DNA of 64,000 bases from Monocercomonoides exilis (lineage: Eukaryota > Preaxostyla > Oxymonadida > Polymastigidae). The notes beneath the pieces are model-generated. The model saw only the letters and a program-made list of their open reading frames with translations, was not told the DNA's origin and did no database searches. The DNA lies in the NCBI GenBank assembly GCA_001643675.2, contig LSRY02000002.1, positions 905,501-969,500 on the forward strand, read 5' to 3'. A program made the translations under genes and the position numbers. This document shows, in pieces, positions 24,142 through 35,790 of the stretch (positions within the stretch are counted from its first letter, which is position 1; each line of letters opens with the position of its first letter).

Positions 24142-27028
24142 ATGACAAAAGTTTATAAATTGGTAAATATCTCAAAAATAAGTATGGTACAACCATTTTT
24201 TTGCATTCGCTTGTCAATGGCAAATTTACTGGATGAATATGTCAAAACTCCAATAAGGAAAACATGGGGATATATTACGCAACATCACTACACAGATTTA
24301 GGAGTTGTTTCCTTACTTGGAAAGAACCATCATACTGAAGAAAATTTTGTTCCTGACGCTTTGACAAGGCCATATATAACTTTTCGAAGAAATTTTATGC
24401 CAACATCACGAGGATTTACATCTGATGCAGGATTTGGATGTTTGACTTATTTTAATTATGCATTTTAGAAAGGATTCTTTTTTCAGGTATGATACGTTCA
24501 GGTTCTATGCTTGTGGCTGAAGCCATTCAAAGGCATTTGCTTGGACGAAATTTTAGCTTCAATCCAAATTTTTTTCCTTTTTGTCCAAGATGCGTTTGGC
24601 TAGCTTCTCTTTTTTCTGATGAAATGAAGCCTGGCACTCGCTATCAGCATCCTTTTTCAATTCAACATTTAATGGAACTCGGAGAAAATTACGGAAAAGC
24701 TCAGGGACAGTGGTTTGCACCCGGAACTATTGCAAATGTCTACAAGAGTATTATTACAAGACATGTAGGTCCTCAACTAGGAATGGCAGTATACATTCCT
24801 CCTGCAGGATTCAATACAATTTACATTGTTTGCTTTTTCAATTTTTTTGCAAGTCTTCTAAATTTATTTGTTTTCCCTTTGTACAGTCCGATGTCTTAAG
24901 GCTCCTTCATTCTCCTCTTCAACAGCCTGAAAAGTTTCCAGATAGCCGTTTCACAACTCCTTCCTGCCCTTCTTGCCCAATAATTGGTTGTATGTGTTCG
25001 ATTCAAAGCCGTGAGGAAAAACATAGGAAAATGGAAGAAGAAAAGAAAAAGAAGATTCTGCAAAAATTAAGTGAAAAAGAAAAGCAAGAAACAAATAAAA
25101 AAGAAAGTGAGCCATCATCGTCAGATCCATCAGATTCCAGAATCGACTGCCAAAAATTAAAATTTCCAGAGCTTTCGCCTTCACAGGCAGCTTCTAACAC
25201 AACGACCCCATCTTCCGTTACGTTATCTCCACGACCCTCTGAACAAGAAGGATCCAAAGAAGTGAATGAAAAACAAGAAACAAAACAAGAAACTGAAATT
25301 TCTGATTCATCAAAAACTGAAATGGAAAATGAAATAAAAAATGAAAATACAACAGAAAGTGACGTTTCTTCAGAATTATCTTCTCCACAGCAGAGCCCAA
25401 GCCAGCAGCAGTCTCCTTCTTCGACTCCCACTTCTTTCATTTCTTCGCATTCTGCTTCTTCAGAAAAGCTATCTTCATCAGCGCCATATTCCTTCGGCTC
25501 CGTCTCCCGCTCTTCTTCTCTCCCCACATCCTCCGGTCCCATGGCAGCATCAGCATCAGTATCATCAGCAGCATCAACAACAGAGTCACCTTCACGCGCA
25601 GTCCTTATCCTCTTCCCAACTCGCCTCGGCCTCACAAAGATTCCTTTGCATTACACACGGATCTTGTCAGCGCTGTTCCAACTCCCGTCGTTCTGTGGCA
25701 TTGCTGGTGGACATCCTTCGTCAGCTCACTTCTTCTTTGGGTGTGTGTGTGAGAAGGAGAAAGACGACAAGAGAGAGAGGCAGAGGAAAAGAGGAACGGA
25801 AAGCGTGCTCTATCTTGACCCCCACGTCACCAGAGAAGCAGAGGAGGTGAAGATGATTCGGGTGGAACACGATGAATTTTGGGAGAAAGAGAGAGAGAAA
25901 GAGAACAAAATCAAGAATTTTGATGCTGTTTCTCCGATAATCACTTCAGCTCCTTCTCCTTCTTCTCCTTCTTCTCTCTCTTCAACTTCTCCATCATCAG
26001 CTTCCCTTCCAACCTCACCATTATCAAAGTCAATGTCACCATCATCACCATCTGATCCATCATGCAATTCATCTTCACCAAACTCACCATCAGCAAACAT
26101 TCAGTCAACTTCTTCTTCTTCCACTTCTTCCACTTCTTCGACAGCATCATCACCTTCTTCAGGGAATACTGCGTATCCTCACTCATCGTCTAAATGCTTA
26201 GCTGCCAATTCCTTCCATCCACCGTCTCCCTCAGCCATCCACTCGATGCCTATCAAAGCGATGGATCCGTCGATGTGCCTGGGCTTCCTGATAAAATCGG
26301 ATGAAGAGCTGTTCGAGCTGAAGAAGCAGGTCGAGTTTATCTTCACTGTGCAGTCGGCGATCCGAAAGAAAGAGGCGAGAGAAAGAAGAGAGAAGAGGAG
26401 AATGGCGAAGAAGCTGGAGAGAGAGAAAAGGAGAGAGAAAGAGAAAGAGAAAGGACAAGGGCAAGTGGAGGAGAGCCAAGAAGCAGACGACGAAAGCTTA
26501 GAAAACGATTCGGTCACCGACGAAAGCCTGGACCCAGATGAAGATATTCCGCCTTTCATCTTTTTTGAGGGAAAGGAGTCTGCTGACGACTCGTTTGAGC
26601 AAAGAATCAAAGTGAAAGAAGGGAAAAGGCCAAACAAGAACAAAGTTGGCGGGGCAGATCAAGAGAAGTGCTGTAAGAGGAAGGCTCCTTCGCTGTCTGA
26701 AGGATTATCACAAGATATTCAAGGGCAATTGATCGATTCTGTGCCCAGTGATGAGGAAATGTCTGATGATGGAGATGACAGTCAAAAAAGAAGCAGAGCA
26801 CGGCTTGATGGCAAAAATGCTGAGAATGAAGGAGCAATTCGTTCGGGGGCTGAAGGTGATATGAGCCATGCTTCTGAGCTTGGAGGCGATGATTCGAAAG
26901 ATTCATACCATTTTGAGATAACAGGACAGCCTTCTTCGTTTGCTGCTGCACCGTATTTGGATGGCTGCGAAGACGATGAAGATGATGATGCTGGAGAAGA
27001 TTCGTTCGATATTATTGAACTCACATAA
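24142..27028 (+). CDS. ATG4: ATG4 autophagy cysteine protease (peptidase family C54)
   Basis: Three exons: 24142-24439, 24487-24827 and 24887-27028 (introns of 47 and 59 nt), 926 residues. ATG4 cleaves the C terminus of ATG8 and removes it from lipid. The N-terminal WGYITQHHYTDLG, then TSDAGFGCMIRSGSML, gives the catalytic Cys100, whose codon is split by intron 1. GQWFAPGTIANVYK follows. GLTKIPLHY, GIAGGHPSSAHFFFG and YLDPHVT supply the Asp524/His526 pair, and MDPSMCLGFLIKSDEEL is the usual C-terminal element. A Ser/Glu block of about 180 residues interrupts the domain before GLTKI, a second Ser-rich block separates DPH from MDPSM, and a long acidic tail follows. The protein ends EDSFDIIELT, a likely ATG8-binding LIR motif (FDII) like the C-terminal one of human ATG4B. 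ATG4s are usually 350-500 residues. The start is the first in-frame ATG; an intron near 24160 is possible. Confidence 0.95.
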
Positions 27029-28550
27029 TTCTTTTGAGATTTAGATTAATTAAAACACAGTCGAAGACTTATGTATTCTGTTATTTGCATTCAATAACAT
27101 TTTGTTTGGAGGTTCAAAAAAAAAATGTTTTTTTATGTAATTTTTGGTCTTGTTTTTAGCTTTATAGGCAATCTGTCTGGACTGATTTTTTGTTTTATCT
27201 GTTTATTCTATCTTTTCAATTGTTGGGAAATAGAGAGACACTTTTATATGACATAAAAGATTAATGCATTTTTAGACTCTGTGCATTATCGACATTTCGC
27301 TTTATTCCATAACCTTTCAAATATCTCTTTTTCTTTTTGTGTTTATGAATAAATTTTGCAATTTCTTTTGTGTACATTTCGAAAAAAGTTTGTTCATCCT
27401 TTTAGATTTAGTGGAACAATTAAAGAATATCAAAGAAATAAATTCTTTCAAAGATTTGAAGGCGTTTTTCAAAAAGTTTAAAGCTTATCTATGAAAAAGA
27501 GCAAACATTTGCGTTGTTTTGGTTTCGTCAACACTTTTGCTGAAGTCTATTTTCATTTCTCACTCTCATCCTCTCTCTCGCTTGCTCATTCTCCCTCTCT
27601 ATCTCTCTCTTTTTTCAGTTTTTCTTTTTTTCTTTTTTTTTTTTTTTTTTTTTTTTTTGTATCACAAAAGAGGTGAAAATTTTGAAATCGAATTAAAATT
27701 GTGATGAATGAAAATTCATCTATTCAATGCAAAGTGTTAAAGTGCATTATCACAATTGGATATTGACACAAAAAGTTGTGCAAAACGTGATGCGATAATA
27801 TCCGATTTGAACTGTTCATTTTTCATTTCGTATGAATGCTTTTGAATCTAATTTTCATTTCAACAAAATGTTGCATTCACAAGAAAAAATTTAAAAATTT
27901 GGTTTCTTGTTGTTTAAATAATGAAATGAAAAAAATTTCATGTTCAAAAGTGTATGCAAAATTAGAGATGATAAATATAAACGCATTAACGTTGTGGAAC
28001 TTGAAACTTCATTACAGAATTTGAGAAAATCTTTGTTGCTTTGAAAAAGCAACTTTTTTAAAAAAAAATAAAAAATCTCAAGTTCTCAGTTAGCAACAAG
28101 CAAATACAATATTGTATATCGGTAATAATAAGCGCCAAACAAGTTAAAAATGCTTACATAAGTGCTGCAATCTGTTACGTATCTTTCAGAGATTGATAAA
28201 TAAAAACAAAAAAAGTGCCAATATAGAAAAATTCCAATAAAAACGTTGATTCTTTCAAAATAACCAGTGAATGATTATAACCTTTTTTAATAATTAACAT
28301 TTATAAACAAAACAAGGAAACAAATGAGTACAACTCGATCAATTCAACTGAATAAAAACATTCATTCTTTTATTCAAATATTGAATATTGAATCATAAAT
28401 AACTTCCCTTTCCTTTCCACAGAAAATATGAAAGAAAAAATAATTCTTTCAAAAAGTACCATTCAAATGAAGCAAATTCGAAATCATTTTATAAATTCAT
28501 TAAAAAAAAAAGAAAGAAAGAAAGCTTTTTTTTGAAAATCCAAATTCTTC
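27029..28550. other. Convergent intergenic region, 1.5 kb
   Basis: A/T-rich spacer between the 3' ends of ATG4 (+) and insulysin (-). It contains a pyrimidine tract with a run of about 26 T (27633-27658). It also holds a perfect 8-bp hairpin stem around 28036-28054 (GTTGCTTT...AAAGCAAC). No believable ORF or RNA gene was found. Confidence 0.6.
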
Positions 28551-31500
28551 TTACCAGTAATTGCTATTCTGTGTACACTCGCAACTGTTGAAAAACTGTT
28601 TTTCATCATCAATAAATATAACTGGGAGTGGCAAGCCAGGAAAGCGCACATTCAGTGTTTCTTGAGGCGTTAACGCAAGCAACTGATTTGGAGATGCAGA
28701 AGAAGGAGAGGAAACAGGCGATGCGGTTGCATTACCTTCTGCATTCGTTGACTCTGTTTGCTCCAACTTGACTTCGCGTGGGAGCTGCTTCATAAGAGAA
28801 GCAAACCTGCTTGCAAAGACACGAGCATAAATCCGCCTTCCTTTCGAATATGATCCATAATTTGCAAAGGCTCTTTTTTCTTCTTCATCAGACTCGCAAA
28901 TGTCTGCTGCTTCTATTGCTGCTTTTTCCACCTCCTTTTCATCCTTTCCTTCTGTTTCCGCTGAAACACTTTGATTTTCTGATTTCACACCAGCTACATC
29001 CTCAGGAGCATCTTTTGTCGCATCCTCTTTAATGCCAGCTTTTTCCGTGAATTTCTTAATTCTTTTTGCTTTGATCTTTCTTTTCCATTCATCCATCTCT
29101 CTTCTGTTCATATCTCCTTTCCACATCTTTGTGACACGCCACGCCATCTCCTGCATGTTCATCGATTCGGCACATACTATTTTATATTGAGCGTTCGGAG
29201 AATAAGCAGACCCAGATGAAACCATCCGCATGCTATATCTCATTTCTTGAGCTGATGAGTGGAACGACTGCTTCAAAGTCGAAAGATAGCTTTTCTTTGC
29301 AGTTGCAAACTCTTCTGGCGAAACAGTAAATAATTCCAACTGGTAGATAAGGAAAAAAAAAAAAGAAGAAGAAGAAATCAAAAAGAAGAATGTGCCCAAA
29401 CAAGCAATCAATTCAGAAATTTAATTGAAAAAAATAAGAACCAAATTGAATGATAATCCAAGAAGTAAATGAGCAAACAATAACATCTTCCAAATGAGCA
29501 TCTAATCTGCTATGCATGTGAAGAGGGTCATAAGCATCGCCCACCACATATGCATAGAAATACAACACCCCTCCTGAATCTCTCGATAAATTGAAATCGA
29601 CAATATATCCCAGCTGCTCTTTTGTCCTTAAGCGATCAAACAACGCCGATTCCAAAAAGATGAAAAAGAGCTCCACCGCAATCAAATCTCTGATGTTAAA
29701 CTGTTGCGACAACTGAATGTACACCATCACTGAAGAGTTCCTCATCGAAGGAAGCGGATGCACACGGTCGATGATGAACACATGGCCATCAGGGAGCAAA
29801 GCACTGACAGGGCATGGAATGTGGCTGACAGACAAAGGAGGAGGAAAAGGAACATGAGACAGCGGAGTTTTTATTAGACCATTGGCTGTTGTTGAATTCT
29901 TTGGTAACTCCTCAATTGACGATGATTGACTGACATAAAATGCACCTCCGTTCGTTGGACTGCTGATGGAATTGTGAGAATTTTCCAACATCAATTGCGA
30001 TGGCTCGATGTGTGGTTCAGAAACAACATCCCCACCCACTTTTTTCAGGAGGTCATTTCTGTACAAAAGCGGATTTGCCAACTGCGCCAAATGGACTGCA
30101 TTGTGCTCTGTTATGTTCCCGAGCACTATGCATTCAACGGTGAGTTCTTGCCACAGCCTAGTTTCCCACTCGCAGAAGTCCTCAAATGTAAGCTCTTGGA
30201 CGACCTGTAAATCGTGTGATGCAGAGAAGGAGTCCGGATACAAGCACATACTAACTAAATCTTTGCCGATGCGTTCAGGACTTTTGATGATGTCTGATTG
30301 AAGAATCTTTTGATACTCATCTTTGACAATGTTAAACCTGTTACCATTTAAAAAAAAAACATTATCCAAAAAAATATATATAATTATCAAAAGTTAAAAA
30401 TGAAATTGCATTCATAACAAATTGCAAAAATAAATAAATAAATAAATTTATAAAAACGAGAAAAAGACAGAGAAACACATACAATTTCAGAGACGGCTTG
30501 TGGTTAAAGAGATGTCTGAATGCAAGACGTACATATTCATCAATCCTTTGCGAATTACCCAAAACAACCAGATCGAGTCCATTTTTTGAGCTTGAGAGGT
30601 TGGCACACATCTCCGCATCCTCCAGCTCGTAGCTCTGCTCGTTCATTACTTTGCTCACCAGCGAAGTCAGAAGCGCACTGCACCAGCTTCTTTTCGTACC
30701 TCGACGAAGACTCACGGGAATGCAAAATTCGAACTTCGCCCCTATTCGCAGCACACGGTGCAGCGCACACGGCTTGTGCCACACTTTCAGCGAAGGAGTG
30801 TCGTAGATGCATACCGGAAGGCTCAAAGAAAGGCATTTTCTCGGGGGATATCCTGCAAAGGGAGACATCTGGTCAAAACGATTCCCCTTTTCAGTGATGG
30901 GTTCAGCAGCACTTGTTTGATTCACTTCGATTGATTCGCTTTCTGTTGGGGTTGTTGTATTTGCTATCTTCTCTTTCTCATCCTTCTCTTTGGATTGAGA
31001 CTCACTTTCCTCCTCTTCTTTCTTTTTTTCAATAGCCTTTTTATTCTTGTCTTCAACAACAACGACATTATCATCGCTCTCTTCTTTTTCTTTTTCTTTT
31101 TCTTTGTCTTTGTCTTTTTCTTTTTCCTCTTCTTTGTCTTCGTCCAGCACCAGCCACAGCTCCTCGTCTGTGCTTCTGTGCACCTTCACCGAATCCAATA
31201 TGATGGTGCAGTTATCGAAATGCGCTTTGGTCAGTGCGAATTTCCTTGGAAGCGTCCATTCTGCGTTCGATCGCCCTTTTCGCCTCATCTCTGCAAGCAC
31301 TTCGTCTGCTGTCTTCACAGAAAATCTGATGCGCTTTTGAAGTGGATGGAAATGGCTGCATAGATTTTGTAGAGAAATGGCAGTTGAAGAAGCTGAAGAA
31401 GCAGAAGCAGCAGCAGCAGAAGAAGAAGAAGAAGAATTTGGTGATGTGCTATTTTGTGGTAATGTTAAAATGTTTGTTTCTACTGCACCAGCTTTGTGTG

Positions 31501-33798
31501 CTTCTGTCCAGTTTGGAAAAGGAATGAGAGAAAAATCATGAGACAAATATCTGTTTGGTTTAATGAAGGAAAAAGGATATTGCTCAGATGAAGTGGAAGA
31601 AGAAGAGGAGGAAGGAGAAGAAGAAGCAAGCGTATCAGATTGATGTGCAGCTTTCTGCTTCTCCTCCCTTTTCTTCCTCGTGTCTGCTTCAAAGGGGATT
31701 TCGAAGTGGATGGTGTGATAATACTTCTCAAACTTCAGCAGCGGTGGAATAACTTCACAGAAATCGGGCAAAGAAAGCAGCGACACAAACGCTGGTGTGA
31801 TGTATGTTCTGATGTCTTCAGGTAATGAATTCAGAAGTTGTTTTTCAGAGTCAGTATATGCAGTAATGACAGAAGAAGAAGAAGATGATGATGATGATGA
31901 CGAAGATGAATCATCAGTTTCGGTTTCAGTTTCAGTTGAAGCAGTTTCTTTCAATTGCTCTTTTTGATCCTTCTCCTGTTTGATATCTACAGAAATTTCT
32001 TTCTCTTCTTTCACTTCACAAGCCTTTGCCTTTTCACCCTTTGATTTATTAGGCGTAATTTCTATTCCTTTCTCCTTCCTGTCCTTCAACCATTGCCCCA
32101 GCACCTCATCCTTCATCAGCAGCAACGCAATGGAATTCTCTTCGTTGAGCAGCTGGAGCATCTCTCTCACACAGCTCTCGTCAAACACAGGCATCGCTGC
32201 ATTCTCAAGCAGCAGAAGCTCCGGCGGCATGTCAACCAGCGCAGAGCTCAGCGATTCGGCCTCAGAGAGCGGCGATGACGACAACGTCATTGCAACCTCT
32301 GCATACATCGAGTCGCGGTAGTCTGTATGCACATGCAGCGGGAACGGGGAAGGCGTCTCCCGCAGCATCTCCACGTAGTCCAGGCACAGCCCGTACACCT
32401 CCTCGGCGTGGGCAGCTCCTTCCTTCGTCAGCGTGATGAAGAAGCCGCAGATGTCGATGTCGGGGCTGCAGTCGAGCAGTGAGAAGTCGAGTGAAATGAC
32501 CCACCCGCGCCGCAGCAGAAGCGCAGCCAGCGAGCCTTCGCTCTCGCTCCGCAGGAGTGACTCCAGACAGCGGATGGTTGTGTTCAGCTTCTGCAGATGC
32601 TCAACTGGCGGAAGTGCAAAAAGGATTCGAAACTGAATGCTCTCTTTGTCTGTGAGAAGAATGTGAAGACAATGCGAACGGAGCACAGCAGCGGGAAAAG
32701 CACGCTGCGGTGAAAGAGGAAGCGATGGAAGATGAATTTTTTTTATTCCACTTTCATCGATTTCTTCGACTGTTGAAGAGGAAGCTGAATGTGGATACAG
32801 AAGAAGTACTCCACTCTCGCTCAATTCTCCGAGAGATTCGTATTTTTTGCGCAACACTTTTAATCTCTCTTTTTTCTCTTCTTCTTTTGCTTTGCTATTG
32901 TATGCATCTGACAGCTCGATGCATGCATCATGCAGCACCTTATCGAAGACTTCCATTGGCTCTCGAATCTCCGCTGGGCAAAAGCGTTCGCTCAATGTCT
33001 GCGGATCTCCACTGCGAATTTTGGAAAAATACTTTCTGCACATCATCTCCAGCGAGTCCAGAGGCTCTTAAAGCGATAATAATTCATCAATCAATACAAA
33101 AGAACAGTGAAAATCGCAAAACATTTTAAAGAAATTTTAAAAAACTTTTTGGTGATACCTTTATCAACAAGTGCCAAATACATATTTTCCCCAACAAATT
33201 GTTGATTGAATAACGAGATTAAGGCTTCACGAGTCTGCATTATAGATGTTCCATCTGGAATCAGCGTTATTTTATTTCCAGCTTTGAATCTATGCAGATA
33301 GTGATCGTCCTTTGCAAAAGATTTCAAAACTTCCAACATTTTCCTGTTTGAACTGTTCATGTTTGTCTGATGCTCAGAGTCAACTGAACTCAATTCCCTT
33401 TCTGCACAGCTCTCATTGAACAAAGGTGAAATGAAAAATTGAGAAAATCTGTCGAGCGCATCTTCGAAATAGTTTGAGTTGATGCTGAAGTAAAATTCTG
33501 TTTCAAGTGGTCCGGTTGATGCATTATAATTCCCAAAATGCGCAGATAAAAAAGAAGAGAATTCATCTTCTTGCGGGTACTTTTCAGTGCCCAAAAACAG
33601 CATGTGCTCAAGATAATGACTAAGCCCCATCAATTCACGAGGATCATTAATCGATCCTGTTGAAATAGTTAGATGGCATGCAGAAGTGTCAGTTTCTTTC
33701 CAAGAAACAATAATGATTTTCAATCCATTTTCAAGTCCAATCAATCTGTACTTTTTGGGGTCATTAAAAGGTATAATAATTTTTTTTTCACAAAACAT
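28551..33798 (-). CDS. Insulysin / insulin-degrading-enzyme-type M16 zinc metalloprotease
   Basis: Four exons: 33798-33159, 33066-30483, 30337-29479 and 29339-28551, 1623 residues (family usual about 1000). The inverted zinc motif HxxEH is HYLEH (His61, Glu64, His65). The third ligand is Glu142 in SSVDSEH, 81 residues after the first His, the same spacing as in human IDE. Family sequence continues with FGNYNASTGPLETEF, EPLDSLEMMCRKYFS across intron 1, and LRTKEQLGYIVDF. These enzymes degrade short peptides inside their closed chamber. No signal peptide is seen, so it is probably cytosolic. The extra length is in low-complexity blocks: an E/K- and Ser-rich insert near residues 550-615, a Ser/Ala block, an acidic E/K/D block in the middle and a smaller E/K block near the C terminus. 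The stop at 28551 sits in a string that could also be read as a donor (G|GTAAGA), so a further exon cannot be excluded. Confidence 0.93.
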
Positions 33799-35790
33799 TT
33801 TGCGTCTGTATTGTCAACTTATTTATGAAAAAAAAGGAAAATATAATTTAAAAAAATTATGTGACACTTGTATTCTGTTGTTAACAATTTCAAATAATTT
33901 GCTTTTTCTTTCTTTCTTTTCTCTTTTCTCTTCACTTAACTTCACTTTTCTTTTGATTTCTAAACAGGACAAAATTTTTTGGTTATGCAATTTTTTTCTA
34001 CCCAATATTTTCGAATATATTTCTTAATTCAATAATTTTAATTTTTATTATTTTGGTTCAAATTCTTTCAAAAATAAGAGAATTCAAGTTATTTCCAAAA
34101 GCTCTATAAATAAAAAAAAATAAAAAAAAAATAAAAATAAAAATAAAAAATAAAAAAAAAACTTTGAAAGAGGAGACACAAAACACTGAGAAATTTGTGA
34201 CATAAACTTGACAAATAATTTTTTTAATAATTGTCTGACTCATATTCCTTTCAAAAAAACATTTTTCTAAAATGAGAGAACGCCCATAATAAATTATTGA
34301 ATAATAATGAAATGATCATTTTATGATTCTGCCTCATATACACTTTATATATTAGTTTTGAATATGATTAAATATTTAAGTTGTTTGCTTATTGTTTTAC
34401 TTTTATTATTTTCCCTCATACTCATATTTTCGTTAACAAAAATGAAACTTTGCAAATATCTTTTTTACCTGTTTTGATGAATTGTATGAAGGCTAAAAAA
34501 AGGAGAAACAATTACAAACTTCAAGACTTATCAATGAAAAAGTCTAAAAGCAAGAGAATGAAATGCGTTTGGAGAATAGTTAAATACGAAGAATTAGAGG
34601 AAAAGAAAGAGAGTGTGTGAAGTCTAAATTCTTTCATGTTCCATTCATTCCTATTTTTTAATGTCCCGAAGTTCCTATTTTGAAAAGAGGAACTCCAGAA
34701 CGTGAAGAGAAAACCGAAATCTTAAGTATTTGAATTCTACATTTCAATATGAATTCTATGAATTTAATTTTTTCGCAGTCACATATTATCGCATGTGATT
34801 TTTGAGCTGAAAGATTAATCTTTTAGAGATTTAATCAATATTGAAAAAATAAAAGCAAAACATCTACTTCAAATAGGACTCCAGACGAAATGTGGTTCAC
34901 ACAATTCACAAAACACGCATTATTTTTTGAGATTATTACGAACCGCATCAGATAAAACTTCATCAGAAAACATGAATAACATTGGTTATGCTTTGCATTT
35001 TGGTTGCATGTTACTCAAACAGAGTGGGATCCTTTCTCATATAAATGGAAAAAAGAACTTTCGTGTACCTTTTCACATTAAAAAAAGTTAGAATTATTTT
35101 CTAAAATAAAAAATAAAATTTAATGATGATGAAGCAAATGGTTATTTTAGCGGAATCAACTTGATTTTTTCAACATTAACAAAAATATGTATGTTTTTTT
35201 TTCTTTCCTTTCAAATAATTTTTAAATTTCTTTCAAATGAATAGAGCAAGAAAGCTCAAGCTAATGAATTAATGAAAAAAGCACAGTTGGTATATTTTCT
35301 TCCTTTAAGAAATCATTGAGTTTTTTTAATTGAAAAAAATAGAGGTCAATGAAGTGGGACGAGCAAACGTGGGCTCATCAATAAATATCCTTATATTTTA
35401 AAGATTTTATTCATCAATATCGCTGTGCCCTTCTTTCAACAGCTGCAGTTATGAAGAGAGTTTCAATTGTATCAAAAGATGAATGTTAGAATATTTTCAA
35501 GGCTCAATTATACTATTTCAATTATTGGCTTTGATTTGCTTTATTTGTTTCATCTGTACGCTCAGAGCTATAAAGCAAAAAGCCATTCCACTGGAGATTC
35601 AACGTATTGAGGCAGTTATTAAATGAAATGGGTTGAATGCGCTTGCGCAGTAGTTTGATGCCAAGGATGAAGAATGCTAAAAGAGGATACAAAAGAAGCG
35701 GAAGCACTCAAGAGAAAAATATTTTCAAATACGAATTCTGATAATTTGTTCCAGGTGTCATTTTTCAAAGGATAATTTTAATTGATAAAT
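33799..35790. other. Intergenic region, 2 kb
   Basis: Spacer between the 5' end of insulysin and the 3' end of pseudokinase 2. It is mostly A/T-rich. It contains a 25-base hairpin at 34670-34694 (AGTTCCT...AGGAACT with extra inner pairing), a possible small ORF near 34480-34620, and an open minus-strand stretch at 35522-35707 without an ATG. None of these is firmly a gene. Confidence 0.5.
34480..34620 (+). CDS. Possible small basic protein or last exon
   Basis: Weak candidate. From the ATG at about 34480 an ORF of roughly 47 codons encodes a Lys/Arg-rich peptide (MNCMKAKKRRNNYK... ending EELEEKKESV) that stops with TGA at 34618-34620. About 115 nt upstream, ATG 34364 opens a short hydrophobic signal-like ORF (MIKYLSCLLIVLLLLFSLI), but I could not join the two in phase. 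It may be noise in A/T-rich DNA. No homology is recognised. Confidence 0.18.
   Translation, partial: NCMKAKKRRNNYKLQDLSMKKSKSKRMKCVWRIVKYEELEEKKESV

Noticed and set aside
27029-28550. tRNA or snRNA gene in the larger spacers
   Set aside because: No T-loop GTTCGA with a matching acceptor stem or other RNA signature was found; a covariance-model search would be needed to be certain.
35354-35400. A short plus-strand reading VGRANVGSSIN that looks like the P-loop of EngB-type GTPases lacking its Lys
   Set aside because: Only about 16 open codons bounded by stops, no neighbouring G motifs; chance or an unprovable relic.
35522-35707. 61-codon minus-strand open frame with a hydrophobic start
   Set aside because: No ATG, no partner exon found in phase, and no family resemblance.
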